From Polluticoccus soli (GTDB lineage Bacteria; Bacteroidota; Bacteroidia; Chitinophagales; Chitinophagaceae), in contig NZ_JARJHT010000002.1 in the NCBI RefSeq assembly GCF_029269745.1, forward strand, positions 310,001-374,000: 64,000 bases of DNA, written 5' to 3'. The first letter of the stretch is position 1. Each line of letters begins with the position of its first letter. This document shows, one piece after another, positions 49,847 through 57,777 of the stretch. The notes below the pieces were generated by a model. The model was not told where the DNA came from. It saw only the letters and a list, made by a program, of their open reading frames with translations, and ran no database searches. The translations under genes were made by a program, and so were the position numbers.

Positions 49847-50461
49847 TTAGTTTTCTATGCTTGTAAATTCTTCAAGCTCCTTCAGGTTGTCGGTTATTTG
49901 ACGGATACTGCTCATGTACACTCTCTGGTAAACCACAAGCGCCACCGGTATGCCAACTGCCACACCAATAAGTATCTTCGGGAGGTGAGGTGTTATGTTG
50001 TCGAACAGGTTGACGCCATTTATCCAGTAAGAAACAACAGCGAAAACTGTAACTATGACAACAGGGAACAACGCGATTGACCACGCACGTTCTTTTGCTA
50101 TCAGCAACCGGAACCTGCTAATACGGCCTACGGTTTCAGTTACCGGCTTGCCCAAGTCTGTTTTTGATAGATAGCTAACCTTATACAGGCTGAATACCAG
50201 GCTGGCAGCTATGAATAACAAGGTGAATGCGTAACTGATCATTAATCCTGTGCCTTCAAGTTGTCCGCCCATAGGTACAAATATGAGCAGAAGTGCAGCG
50301 CACAACGCCGCGCCGAGGTATTCCGCGCCAGTCATTTTTTTCATTGCAGAAGCAGATCTTTGTTTCAGCATATCGCTGATGATCCTTTCGTTCAGCAGGC
50401 GGTTTTGTTTTAACTCACGTTCGTGTTGCTGCCAGATATTTTTCATTTCTTCCAGGTCCAT
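49847..50461 (-). CDS. Membrane protein, partner of ECF sigma factor
   Basis: A 204-residue membrane protein with an N-terminal cytosolic helix region (about 45 residues, MDLEEMKNIWQQHERELKQNRLLNE) and four hydrophobic segments (about 46-62, 73-89, 128-146, 160-178), then a helical tail. The layout and the MDxEEMKxIWxxH start match proteins that follow ECF sigma genes in Bacteroidota; a role as an anti-sigma factor is inferred from position, not from a zinc motif. It starts 14 bases after the sigma gene. Confidence 0.6.
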   Translation of the reverse strand: MDLEEMKNIWQQHERELKQNRLLNERIISDMLKQRSASAMKKMTGAEYLGAALCAALLLIFVPMGGQLEGTGLMISYAFTLLFIAASLVFSLYKVSYLSKTDLGKPVTETVGRISRFRLLIAKERAWSIALFPVVIVTVFAVVSYWINGVNLFDNITPHLPKILIGVAVGIPVALVVYQRVYMSSIRQITDNLKELEEFTSIEN

Positions 50462-50475
50462 AAAAGCTGTTTTAA

Positions 50476-50985
50476 TTATCTGAATAATGGTTGCGCTTGC
50501 CTGCGCAGTTTTTCTTTAATGCGGTTGATCTTCACTCCAACGTTACCCGCTGTCAGCCCCAGTATTTCTGCCATTTCCTGGTAGCTTTTGTCTTCCAGGT
50601 ATAGCAGCATCAAAGCCTTTTCTAGAGTAGGTAATTGACTGATGAGTTGATGAAGCATTTTGTATTCTTCATTCCGGTATTCTATCGTGTTGTCGGCTAT
50701 CTGGTACAATAGCTCATCCTGCGATCGGGTCGTAATAGTCTTATACTGCTTCCGTTTATGACTAATGGCCGTATTCAACGCCACGCGATACAGCCACGTG
50801 CTTATTTTAGCCTCCTCTTCTTTGAATCGTGCATAGCCCTTCCATGCCTGCAATACTATTTCCTGGAACAGGTCACGTCGGTCTTCGGGTTCTGACGCAT
50901 ACACAGAACATACCTTATAGATCAGGCGCTCATTTTCGGCTATCATGCCGGCAAAGGCTTTTTCTATGTTTACCCGGTGGTTCAT
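50476..50985 (-). CDS. ECF-type RNA polymerase sigma factor
   Basis: Extracytoplasmic-function sigma factor, 169 residues. Region 2: NERLIYKVCSVYASEPEDRRDLFQEIVLQAWKGYARFKEEEAKISTWLYRVALNTAI (about 18-74). Region 4: LPTLEKALMLLYLEDKSYQEMAEILGLTAGNVGVKINRIKEKLRR (about 117-161), with the helix-turn-helix. No region 3, as usual for ECF factors. Its likely control protein is the membrane protein encoded 14 bases downstream. Regulon not visible in the window. Confidence 0.92.
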   Translation of the reverse strand: MNHRVNIEKAFAGMIAENERLIYKVCSVYASEPEDRRDLFQEIVLQAWKGYARFKEEEAKISTWLYRVALNTAISHKRKQYKTITTRSQDELLYQIADNTIEYRNEEYKMLHQLISQLPTLEKALMLLYLEDKSYQEMAEILGLTAGNVGVKINRIKEKLRRQAQPLFR

Positions 50986-51052
50986 GCTCTATTTATCGTG
51001 GGATGCTGCACTTTATTACGCTGGCTGCAAAAAAAAGTTTTAGCTAAAAGCA

Positions 51053-51074
51053 AAGGCGGCCAAGTGGCCGCCTT
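51053..51074 (-). terminator. Terminator after the rhodanese gene
   Basis: Stem AAGGCGGCC (51053-51061) with GGCCGCCTT (51066-51074), loop AAGT; on the reverse strand TTTGCTTTT follows. It lies 22 bases after the stop at 51096. Confidence 0.85.
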
Positions 51075-51095
51075 ATATCGTTATTCGTATAGTTG

Positions 51096-51509
51096 TTACT
51101 CTTCGTCTTCTTCTTTTGCAGGTGCTTTCTTGAACAGGTCGTGCTGCCAGGCTTCCATGCCGCCCTTCATTTCGTATACTTGCCTGAAGCCGGCTTTGCG
51201 CATGTGCTCTGCCGCTTCAGCGCTGCGATTGCCTGACCGGCAATACACGTAAACTGGCTTGCTCTTGTCAAGAGCTTCCACTTCCTCATCGAAAGAATCG
51301 CCTTTCCAGTCTATGTTGATCGCCTTATCCAGATGTTCCTGGTCGTATTCTTCGTCTGTGCGCACATCTACCAACTGAACTTCGTTGCTAGCCAGCGCTA
51401 TTGAAAATTCCTTAGGAGAAAGCTGGAAATTCTTTTGCCCATAGCTGCAGGAGAATATGGTCAGAAGTACCGAGGTCAGTATAGAAAGCCTGAACTTATT
51501 TGAAAGCAT
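51096..51509 (-). CDS. Exported rhodanese-like protein
   Basis: Rhodanese-fold protein of about 137 residues with the active-site Cys in YVYCRSGNRSAEAAEHMRKAGF. Signal peptide MLSNKFRLSILTSVLLTIFSCSYG then Q; an SC before the end also resembles a lipobox, so it may be a lipoprotein. LVDVRTDEEYDQEHLDKAINID is the typical N-terminal part. Start at ATG 51509, supported by the promoter box at 51538-51545 that lies inside the longer frame. Ends in an acidic PAKEEDEE tail. Role in periplasmic sulphur transfer is inference. Confidence 0.85.
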   Translation of the reverse strand: MLSNKFRLSILTSVLLTIFSCSYGQKNFQLSPKEFSIALASNEVQLVDVRTDEEYDQEHLDKAINIDWKGDSFDEEVEALDKSKPVYVYCRSGNRSAEAAEHMRKAGFRQVYEMKGGMEAWQHDLFKKAPAKEEDEE

Positions 51510-51537
51510 AACTGGACGATTTGCTGATTTATATCTC

Positions 51538-51545
51538 CAAAGATA
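51538..51545 (-). promoter_or_regulatory. -7 box of the rhodanese gene
   Basis: TATCTTTG on the reverse strand, an exact TAnnTTTG match, 28 bases before ATG 51509. Confidence 0.5.
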
Positions 51546-51642
51546 AGTCACTGACCAACAGGGTTTATCATCCGACATTAAAAAGCGATAAACTAATTGC
51601 GATGCATTTTTAGATTATTTATACTTATCCTAATAAACTAAT

Positions 51643-51855
51643 ATGAATAAGCTGTTCACTATGCTGATATGTGTACTGGTATTTGCCGGTAAAAGCTATG
51701 CGTAGCAAATATTCTGTCCATACAACCTTAACTTTGAACAAGGGGTATTGGCGGGCTGACAGTTTGACACTGGCAGTTGCTGCCCGATAGCGATAGCTTC
51801 TTCACCGTTGTGTGGCCAGATCATCAAGACGGGAGAAGTGCAGCTGGTAAGATAA
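51643..51855 (+). pseudogene. Decayed start of a T9SS-type surface protein
   Basis: An ATG at 51643 opens a 20-residue signal peptide (MNKLFTMLICVLVFAGKSYA) that runs straight into TAG (51703-51705). In the same frame the text continues QIFCPYNLNFEQGVLAG, then TGA (51757-51759), then QFDTGSCCPIAIASSP, and stops at TAA (51853). Segments of the NLNFEQGxxxGWxFxTGxCCPI type open many Bacteroidota surface proteins; here the TAG replaces a residue after the AxA site (likely Q) and the TGA replaces the Trp. Both could be single transitions. The rest of the gene is absent. Confidence 0.75.
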
Positions 51856-51862
51856 GCACACT

Positions 51863-53062
51863 CTAGTCGTGACAGGTGTTTCCCATTACGTCTGCCTTTA
51901 TAAGGCATTTTTTCGACTGACTGCCGGGTTCTTTACCGTCGTAATAATGACTGTCTGCAAGTATGAAAATGCTGCCGCTTGTCAATGATGTTACGCCTAA
52001 ACCTAAAATGTCGGCTGTATTGCCGAATTGTTGCTTCCATACTTCCGCGCCAGCGTTATTGAATTTGGCAAGCGTCATAGTACGATATAGAGAAGCAGGA
52101 CGTTGATTGGAAAGTTTCAAAACGCCGTCAGCGATCTTATAAGTTATCTCATTAGCTGGTACTTTCGTAGTGTCTTGCGGAACATTTGTAGAATGAGATA
52201 GAAGATTTCCTGTTTGTTTGTCGATTTCCATTGCTATACCATAGTTGCTGCTTTTGTTGAATGGAGCTTGGGCGTATGCCGTTGCCCTGATCTTATCGCC
52301 ATCAAAACGTACGCGGAACACATGATTTACTAATAGCGTATCTTCTACTTTGCTATACGTTTGCCTCCAAACCACCTGGCCCTGCCTGTTTAGTTTTATG
52401 ATATAGCCTTTTGCTTTAACGTAGCTGTTTTCAATACGCTCCGACAAGTTTTCGCTACCGGCAAAATAAAAATAACCATCGTCTTCTGCTCCAAATTCCC
52501 ACTGTACTTTGTCGTCGGAAATTTCCCAGAGTTTGTCACAGTTGGTGTCTACAAAAACTACCTTTTTTGCCACATCGCGAGCATACGCTATCGTGCTTCT
52601 GTCACTTGTTTTATAAATGTTGAAATAGCCGTCAAATGAAACCTCGGTTTTTTTCAGGAAGTTAATGTCCTCATCAACCTGCGCCGAAACAAACGTTTTT
52701 GCGTTGGAGAAGTCAAGATAATCGATATAAAAAATGCCGGCATTTTTTTGGAAGAAGGTGCCGTAATAACCATCAAAGGTACCGGCGCGTTTTTCCCATA
52801 GCAACTTTCCGGTCGTGTCTAGTTTCTTAAACCAGAAGCCCTGGTTAGATCGCGTGCCGTTGTAGTTCATAAAAGGCAGCAGCAGTTCCTGCCGGCTTGT
52901 GGCATAAATGGCGTCTGCCGCAAGCTGATCGTACAGCTTTATAAAGTATTTGTTGTCGCACGAAACCGGCGTAGTCGCTGGCGGAATTTCAACCGGGATA
53001 TCGTGTTTTTTGCAGGCGGAAAATGCAGCCACGATAAAAGCAAGGGTCAATAGTCGTTTCAT
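51863..53062 (-). CDS. Lipoprotein, possible beta-propeller, unknown function
   Basis: A 399-residue lipoprotein; signal peptide 1-16 with lipobox FSAC, then KKHDIPVEIPPATTP linker. The mature part has repeated strand patterns such as WFKKLDTTGKLLWEKRAG, KGYIIKLNRQGQVVWRQTY and TLAKFNNAGAEVWKQQFG, where xxG(x)xxW(x)xx ends of blades suggest a quinoprotein-like or SBBP-like propeller. No catalytic motif. Its last bases lie beside the pseudogene on the other strand. Single-gene unit. Confidence 0.65.
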   Translation of the reverse strand: MKRLLTLAFIVAAFSACKKHDIPVEIPPATTPVSCDNKYFIKLYDQLAADAIYATSRQELLLPFMNYNGTRSNQGFWFKKLDTTGKLLWEKRAGTFDGYYGTFFQKNAGIFYIDYLDFSNAKTFVSAQVDEDINFLKKTEVSFDGYFNIYKTSDRSTIAYARDVAKKVVFVDTNCDKLWEISDDKVQWEFGAEDDGYFYFAGSENLSERIENSYVKAKGYIIKLNRQGQVVWRQTYSKVEDTLLVNHVFRVRFDGDKIRATAYAQAPFNKSSNYGIAMEIDKQTGNLLSHSTNVPQDTTKVPANEITYKIADGVLKLSNQRPASLYRTMTLAKFNNAGAEVWKQQFGNTADILGLGVTSLTSGSIFILADSHYYDGKEPGSQSKKCLIKADVMGNTCHD

Positions 53063-53190
53063 AAGTAAGGTGTGATACGAGAGCGTAAACCAAATTTAGT
53101 GCCAGTCTGGTAGAAACTGTTTTCATATTCAGGAAAACTTCAACCCTGCGGTATAGATTTTGTGTCGCTGTGGTTACTTAAACGAAGCAT

Positions 53191-53652
53191 ATGCGTCCTC
53201 TTATAGCAAAATCACTGATCATCACAGGTTTAGTTACTGCGATGACTGTAGCACAAACCTCAGCCTATTTTAAAGACGACAACAAAGGCGTCACTACCAG
53301 GAACTTGAGGGAATTGCCTAAGAATATCTCGCATGATGAACTGATAGCTATCATGCGTAATATCAGCGTGGCGCTAGGCGTCAAGTGTGGCTATTGTCAT
53401 GTGGAAACACCTGGGCAGTTTACACCCGAGGGGCATCCGGTTACCAATTTTGCTTCAGATGATAAAGTGACAAAACGCATTGCGCGCCGCATGATGCGGA
53501 TGACCAAAGACATCAATGAGAAGCTTGATGATATGGGCGATCATGAGTTCGAAACCATCCAATGTGCTACGTGCCACAGGGGGCATCAACACCCGTCTGA
53601 GGGGCTTGATTCTATGTTTCGTAGCCCGGCCGGTGCACCGTCAAGGAGATAG
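53191..53652 (+). CDS. c-type cytochrome with two haem motifs
   Basis: Exported 153-residue dihaem cytochrome. Signal peptide about 1-25 (VTAMTVAQTSA). Two CxxCH motifs: CGYCH (about 66-70) and CATCH (about 126-130). The N-terminal LRELPKNISHDELIAIMRNISVALGVKCGYCH segment follows the c-type cytochrome family related to the photosynthetic reaction centre cytochrome subunit, in which each haem Fe often has a Met ligand from MRxxSxALGVxC; here the order MRNIS fits. It would shuttle electrons in the periplasm. It lies 91 bases before the thioredoxin-ApbE module and could serve it. Confidence 0.88.
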   Translation: MRPLIAKSLIITGLVTAMTVAQTSAYFKDDNKGVTTRNLRELPKNISHDELIAIMRNISVALGVKCGYCHVETPGQFTPEGHPVTNFASDDKVTKRIARRMMRMTKDINEKLDDMGDHEFETIQCATCHRGHQHPSEGLDSMFRSPAGAPSRR

Positions 53653-53743
53653 ATGGTGTTTTAACAATTCTTGAAGCACTATTTAACTAACCATTGTCAG
53701 CGATGTTGCGATAGTCGTAATAACTTCGAAGAAATCGTGCACT

Positions 53744-54184
53744 ATGATATTGAGGAGTTTAGCTGCTGTAGGTGTTTTATTGGTATTGATGTCTGCCGGA
53801 TGGCGTACCGATTTCAGCAAAGCAAAGGACGCGGCCAGGGCCGAGCATAAGCTGATACTACTCAAGTTTTCAGGTTCAGATTGGTGCCTGCCTTGCATCA
53901 AGATGGAAAAGGACGTCTTCGCAAAAGATACCTTCCAGCATTTTGCCGATGAGAACCTGGAGATGGTGAATGCTGATTTTCCGAGGCTTAAAAAACACGA
54001 GCTGGACAAAGCAGTTGTAAAGCAGAATGAAACGCTGGCCGAGCAGTATGACAAGACCGGCCACTTCCCTTACACGGTATTGTTGGATGCTGATGGCAAG
54101 GTTTTAAAGACCTGGGATGGATACCAGGGTGAAAAGCCTGAGGAGATGATCCGGGAGATCCAGCTATATGCACACGCTCACTAA
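53744..54184 (+). CDS. Exported thioredoxin-fold protein
   Basis: Thioredoxin-like protein, 146 residues, with a short N-terminal hydrophobic segment (LAAVGVLLVLMSAGW) as signal or anchor. Active-site CxxC is C48 and C51 in SDWCLPCIKM; the cis-Pro block FPYTVLLDADGKVLK (about 117) is present. WCLPC differs from thioredoxin (WCGPC). First gene of the module with apbE, DUF4266 and DUF3570; its last 17 bases overlap apbE if the ATG at 54168 is used. Likely reduces or loads a periplasmic partner. Confidence 0.85.
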   Translation: MILRSLAAVGVLLVLMSAGWRTDFSKAKDAARAEHKLILLKFSGSDWCLPCIKMEKDVFAKDTFQHFADENLEMVNADFPRLKKHELDKAVVKQNETLAEQYDKTGHFPYTVLLDADGKVLKTWDGYQGEKPEEMIREIQLYAHAH

Positions 54185-55133
54185 AAAAGAATCTAACGAT
54201 ATGGTTGCCCATAAGCGCGGAATGCGGCTTATGGGCAGTTTTTTTGTGATAACCGTTGTCGCTGGGTCAGTAAATGAGGCTGACGAGCATATTGACGCTG
54301 CTGTTGCAGAGATCAGTCGCATCGAGAGCCTGCTGACTACTTTTCGGGATACCAGCCAGGTGAATGATATCAACAGGCAGGCGGGCATAGCACCCGTACA
54401 GGTTGATAGGGAGGTGTTTGACCTCGTGACCCGTTCTGTACGAATATCTGAGTTAACTCAGGGCGCTTTTGATATCACTTATGGCTCGGTTGATACACGT
54501 TTCTGGAATTTTGATACCACCATGACTGCTCTGCCCGATAGGGAGACAGCTAAAGCGGCAGTGAGGCTGATCAATTACCGCAACGTTGTTCTCGACGGCA
54601 CAAATTCAACCATCTTTCTGAAACATACAGGCATGCGCATTGGTTTTGGCGGTATAGGCAAGGGCTACGCTGCGGAACAGGCAAAAAGGTTGCTGATAAA
54701 CAGGGGAATACAGGCCGGCGTGGTCAATGCCTCCGGTGACCTCGCGGCATGGGGCTATCAACCTGATGGTAGTTCGTGGACGATAGGCATTGCCGACCCT
54801 GACAATAGGTGGTTGCCATTCTCATCCATCGCTATTACAGGAATGGCGGTGGCCACCTCGGGCAACTACGAAAAGTTTGTAGAGATCGCCGGTAAGCGCT
54901 ATTCACACACTATTGATCCAAAAACAGGATTCCCAGTTTCCGGAATAAAAAGTGTCACAATTATTTGTTCTAATGCAGAGTTGGCCGATGCGCTGACTAC
55001 ACCCGTAACTATAATGGGAGTGGAAGCAGGTTTAGATATGATCAACCAGATGCGCGACATTGCCTGTATCATCATAGATGACGATGGCAGGATTTTTACA
55101 TCAAATAATATAAAGCTTGCTGTTGATGCTTAA
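54168..55133 (+). CDS. apbE: FAD:protein FMN transferase (ApbE)
   Basis: ApbE-type flavin transferase, which attaches FMN covalently to Ser or Thr of extracytosolic proteins. About 320 residues. Landmarks: HKRGMRLMGSFFVITVVAG (N-terminal), MRIGFGGIGKGYAAEQAKRLLINRGI, NASGDLAAWG, HTIDPKTGFPVSG, SNAELADALTTPVTIMG. The Mg-site TxxDxLxTA-type block is represented by DALTTPVTIMG. No clear signal peptide, so start could be 54168 or ATG 54201 (MVAHKRGMRLMG). Sits between thioredoxin and DUF4266 genes. Confidence 0.93.
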   Translation: MHTLTKKESNDMVAHKRGMRLMGSFFVITVVAGSVNEADEHIDAAVAEISRIESLLTTFRDTSQVNDINRQAGIAPVQVDREVFDLVTRSVRISELTQGAFDITYGSVDTRFWNFDTTMTALPDRETAKAAVRLINYRNVVLDGTNSTIFLKHTGMRIGFGGIGKGYAAEQAKRLLINRGIQAGVVNASGDLAAWGYQPDGSSWTIGIADPDNRWLPFSSIAITGMAVATSGNYEKFVEIAGKRYSHTIDPKTGFPVSGIKSVTIICSNAELADALTTPVTIMGVEAGLDMINQMRDIACIIIDDDGRIFTSNNIKLAVDA

Positions 55134-55344
55134 GCTGTACTTTTCGATCGTCTGTATTTTATCGCTGGTTACCGTTTCATCCTGTGCATCCGTAAAGGAG
55201 TATCAGAAACAATACCTTAACGATTCGGAGATGGAGTTGTCAGCACGCAAAACAGAAAAGTTTGAAAATAGCTTCCAATCATATAGGGAAGGCGCTTCCG
55301 GTGCTAACGGTGGAAAAACCGGCGGTGGATGCGGATGTAATTAA
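55126..55344 (+). CDS. DUF4266 lipoprotein
   Basis: A 72-residue lipoprotein of the DUF4266 family. Signal peptide (MLKLYFSIVCILSLVTVSS) with the lipobox Cys C20; then CASVKEYQKQYLNDSEMEL, a helix, and a C-terminal tail YREGASGANGGKTGGGCGCN. The SGA in GASGAN resembles the (S/T)GA(S/T) site used for FMN attachment by ApbE proteins, and the tail ends in a CGC pair. The ATG at 55126 is preferred over 55117. Overlaps apbE by 8 bases. Members always sit with DUF3570 in the genomes where I recognise them. Confidence 0.85.
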   Translation: MLKLYFSIVCILSLVTVSSCASVKEYQKQYLNDSEMELSARKTEKFENSFQSYREGASGANGGKTGGGCGCN

Positions 55345-55355
55345 ATGAAACGGCA

Positions 55356-56546
55356 ATGAGAAAGTTGTCACTCCTGCTGCTCGCACTTCTTTTTAAGACA
55401 GTTGCGGTTTTTGCACAAAACGATAGTGCTGTATACCAGAAACGTAAACTGAGTATTAGTGAGATAAACTTTGTCTCCTCGTACTACTGGCAGGACGGCA
55501 ACAACTCGGCCGTTACAGGTGGCATCGGCACAGAGCAACTTACTGACTTTGCCAATACCCTAGAGCTGAAGCTTACGGGAACCGATGGTAAAGGACGGCA
55601 ACATACCCTTGCCGGAGAGATGGGCATCGACCACTATTCTTCAGCTTCTTCCGATAAGATCGATCCCGCTACAATTTCATCAGCCTCGCATGCAGATACC
55701 CGTTTCTATCCTTCGCTTTCTTATACTTTGAATAACGATGCTAGGGGAATTAGAGTAGGGGGGAACCTGTCATTTTCTACGGAGTTTGACTATACTTCTT
55801 TTGGTATTGGTGCAAACTTTGCCAAAACCTCCGCCGACAAGAATCGCGAGCTGGCTCTGAAGTTGCAGGCCTACTTCGACAGTTGGAGTGTTATTTATCC
55901 TGTTGAGCTACGCGCTAAGTATGGACAGAATGGCAAGGTTTCAGGTCAGCACGATCCCAGGGACTCTTACAGCGCTTCCCTGTCGTTTGCACAAGTCGTC
56001 AACCGGCGTTTGCAGTTTGCTGTGCTTGCGGATTTGATCTATCAACAAGGATTATTGGCTACTAACTATCAGCGGGTATATTTTACCGACAACAAGCATG
56101 ATATAGAACGGTTGCCGGATACCAGGTTCAAACTGCCGCTTGGTCTGCGCGGAAGCTATTTTTTAGGTGATAGGTTCATACTGAGAGGTTTCTACCGGTT
56201 CTATTGGGATGACTGGGGAATCACTGCTCATACAGCCAGTCTTGAAGTGCCCGTGAAGATAAGCTCCTTCTTTTCCATCAGTCCTTTTTACCGGTACTAT
56301 ACCCAAACAGCCGCAGACTATTTTGCACCGTTTGGTGTGCACCAGGTTAATGAGGTCTTCTATACAAGCGACTACGATCTGTCAGCATTTGCCAGTCACT
56401 TCTTTGGCGCTGGCATTCGTTATACACCTGAGAATAGCGTATTCGGCATTAAGCACCTTTCATTGCTGGAACTTAGGTATGGCCATTATACCCGCAATAC
56501 AGGCCTGCATTCAGATATAGTTACGCTGGCGCTTGGATTTAAATAG
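55356..56546 (+). CDS. DUF3570 outer-membrane protein
   Basis: Predicted outer-membrane beta-barrel of the DUF3570 family, 396 residues. Signal peptide 1-20 (LLLLALLFKTVAVFA before Q). N-terminal segment ISEINFVSSYYWQDGNNSAVTGGIGTEQLTDFANTLELKLTG and repeated Gly-Tyr-rich strands are typical; the C-terminal LELRYGHYTRNTGLHSDIVTLALGFK closes the barrel. Starts 11 bases after DUF4266; its end overlaps the convergent sigma gene by 8 bases. Function unknown; presumably a porin or scaffold of the redox module. Confidence 0.9.
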   Translation: MRKLSLLLLALLFKTVAVFAQNDSAVYQKRKLSISEINFVSSYYWQDGNNSAVTGGIGTEQLTDFANTLELKLTGTDGKGRQHTLAGEMGIDHYSSASSDKIDPATISSASHADTRFYPSLSYTLNNDARGIRVGGNLSFSTEFDYTSFGIGANFAKTSADKNRELALKLQAYFDSWSVIYPVELRAKYGQNGKVSGQHDPRDSYSASLSFAQVVNRRLQFAVLADLIYQQGLLATNYQRVYFTDNKHDIERLPDTRFKLPLGLRGSYFLGDRFILRGFYRFYWDDWGITAHTASLEVPVKISSFFSISPFYRYYTQTAADYFAPFGVHQVNEVFYTSDYDLSAFASHFFGAGIRYTPENSVFGIKHLSLLELRYGHYTRNTGLHSDIVTLALGFK

Positions 56547-57186
56547 CCGCCATCACATTGTTCACCACGCGGTCGCAGCGGGTAAGATAGAAGCTAAATA
56601 CCTGTTCGCTTTTGTAGTATTGATTCAGTTTATCGCGTAGCATGGTCTTGGCGCGGTTCAGGCGCACTTTTACATTGCTTTCGCTCAGATCCAGCGCTTC
56701 CACCGTTTCAGCTACACTCATGTCTTCCATTTCGCGCATCACGAACACGAGGCGGTATTTTTCGGGTAGCTCCAGTAGCGCACCTTCCAGTACCTGTGCC
56801 AGTTCCTTATTCATTGCGACATTGTCTGGTGCCCGGTGGTCACTCGCTACGTTTTTCATACTGAGCTCATTTATGCTGTCAAAAGCGGTCTTTTTCTCTT
56901 TCTTTAAAAACTGCAGGCATTCGTTGATGAAGATGCGTGTAAGCCAGGTGCCGAAGCCAGACCTGTTTTGAAACTGCCCCAGGTGCTCGTAGGCTTTGAT
57001 ATAGGCGTTCTGCATCAGGTCTTCCATTTCAGCATCACGCTTTACGTAAGTCATGCCTATGCGGTACAGCCTTGGGTTGTACTTGCGGATGATCTTTTCG
57101 TAGAGCTGCTTCTCTCCCGAAAGTACCAGGCTAACTATTTCTTCATCAGTCAGTTCAGTCCTCTCTGCCGCGGTCGTTGTCTGCAT
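56539..57186 (-). CDS. ECF-type RNA polymerase sigma factor
   Basis: ECF sigma factor, 215 residues, longer than the first one here because of N-terminal and C-terminal extensions (RTELTDEEIVSLVLSG and DRVVNNVMAAI). Region 2: YEKIIRKYNPRLYRIGMTYVKRDAEMEDLMQNAYIKAYEHLGQFQNRSGFGTWLTRIFINECLQ (about 29-92). Region 4: LPEKYRLVFVMREMEDMSVAETVEALDLSESNVKVRLNRAKTMLRDKL (about 138-185). No anti-sigma gene lies downstream: the next gene converges. Possible targets include neighbouring envelope genes; this is not shown. Confidence 0.92.
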   Translation of the reverse strand: MQTTTAAERTELTDEEIVSLVLSGEKQLYEKIIRKYNPRLYRIGMTYVKRDAEMEDLMQNAYIKAYEHLGQFQNRSGFGTWLTRIFINECLQFLKKEKKTAFDSINELSMKNVASDHRAPDNVAMNKELAQVLEGALLELPEKYRLVFVMREMEDMSVAETVEALDLSESNVKVRLNRAKTMLRDKLNQYYKSEQVFSFYLTRCDRVVNNVMAAI

Positions 57187-57323
57187 ATACCTTTAGATTT
57201 CGTGAGGCACAAAAGGTTACAAATTATTATTGGTAAGATTTTTTTGTAACCAATACGATCATTTTTACTCTAATTAAAATACAGGCTGCAATAGCCTGTG
57301 ATGTTTAACCAAAATTACGCATT

Positions 57324-57665
57324 ATGTTGTACACCATTATTGCTGTTTTCGCACTGGCGGCCATTCTCGGCATGACACTGCTGTCTTACGTCCTAAGGAG
57401 TAAAGAAACGCCCAAAGCACTCATGATCTTTCACGGCTTATTCGCCGCAACCGGTCTTATATTGCTGTTGTCTTATGTGTTTGGCAATAGTCCCGGTCCT
57501 AAAGAAAGCGCCATACTGTTTGTTATAGCAGCTTTAGGGGGCGCTGTGTTAGTGACCAAAGACCTGACCGGCAAACCCATACCTAAATGGCTGGCAGTAA
57601 CACACGGTTTACTAGCTGTGACGGGTTTTATACTGCTGCTGGTGTTTACGTTTGGGAATGGTTAG
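57324..57665 (+). CDS. Four-helix membrane protein with duplicated motif
   Basis: A 113-residue membrane protein of unknown family with four hydrophobic segments. Two copies of a motif are clear: HGLFAATGLILLLSYVFGN (37-55) and HGLLAVTGFILLLVFTFGN (94-112), each starting with His (H37 and H94). The first helix (LYTIIAVFALAAILGMTLLSYVL) and a third (AILFVIAALGGAVLVTKDL) alternate with them. The pairing of His at helix ends suggests binding of haem or metal, but this is inference. Transcribed alone, ending at the terminator at 57720. Confidence 0.6.
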   Translation: MLYTIIAVFALAAILGMTLLSYVLRSKETPKALMIFHGLFAATGLILLLSYVFGNSPGPKESAILFVIAALGGAVLVTKDLTGKPIPKWLAVTHGLLAVTGFILLLVFTFGNG

Positions 57666-57719
57666 AAACCAGTGAAATCAAATATCGGTCATTCTCAATA
57701 CCAGATGTTAAGAAAAAAC

Positions 57720-57752
57720 CGCTATTGCATACAGTTACTGATTGCAATAGCG
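57720..57752. terminator. Bidirectional terminator
   Basis: Ten-bp stem CGCTATTGCA (57720-57729) with TGCAATAGCG (57743-57752); AAAAAA precedes and TTTT follows, so it can stop transcripts from both the four-helix protein gene and gpsA. Confidence 0.85.
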
Positions 57753-57777
57753 CTTTTACTATAAATCGGTTTTCCGT

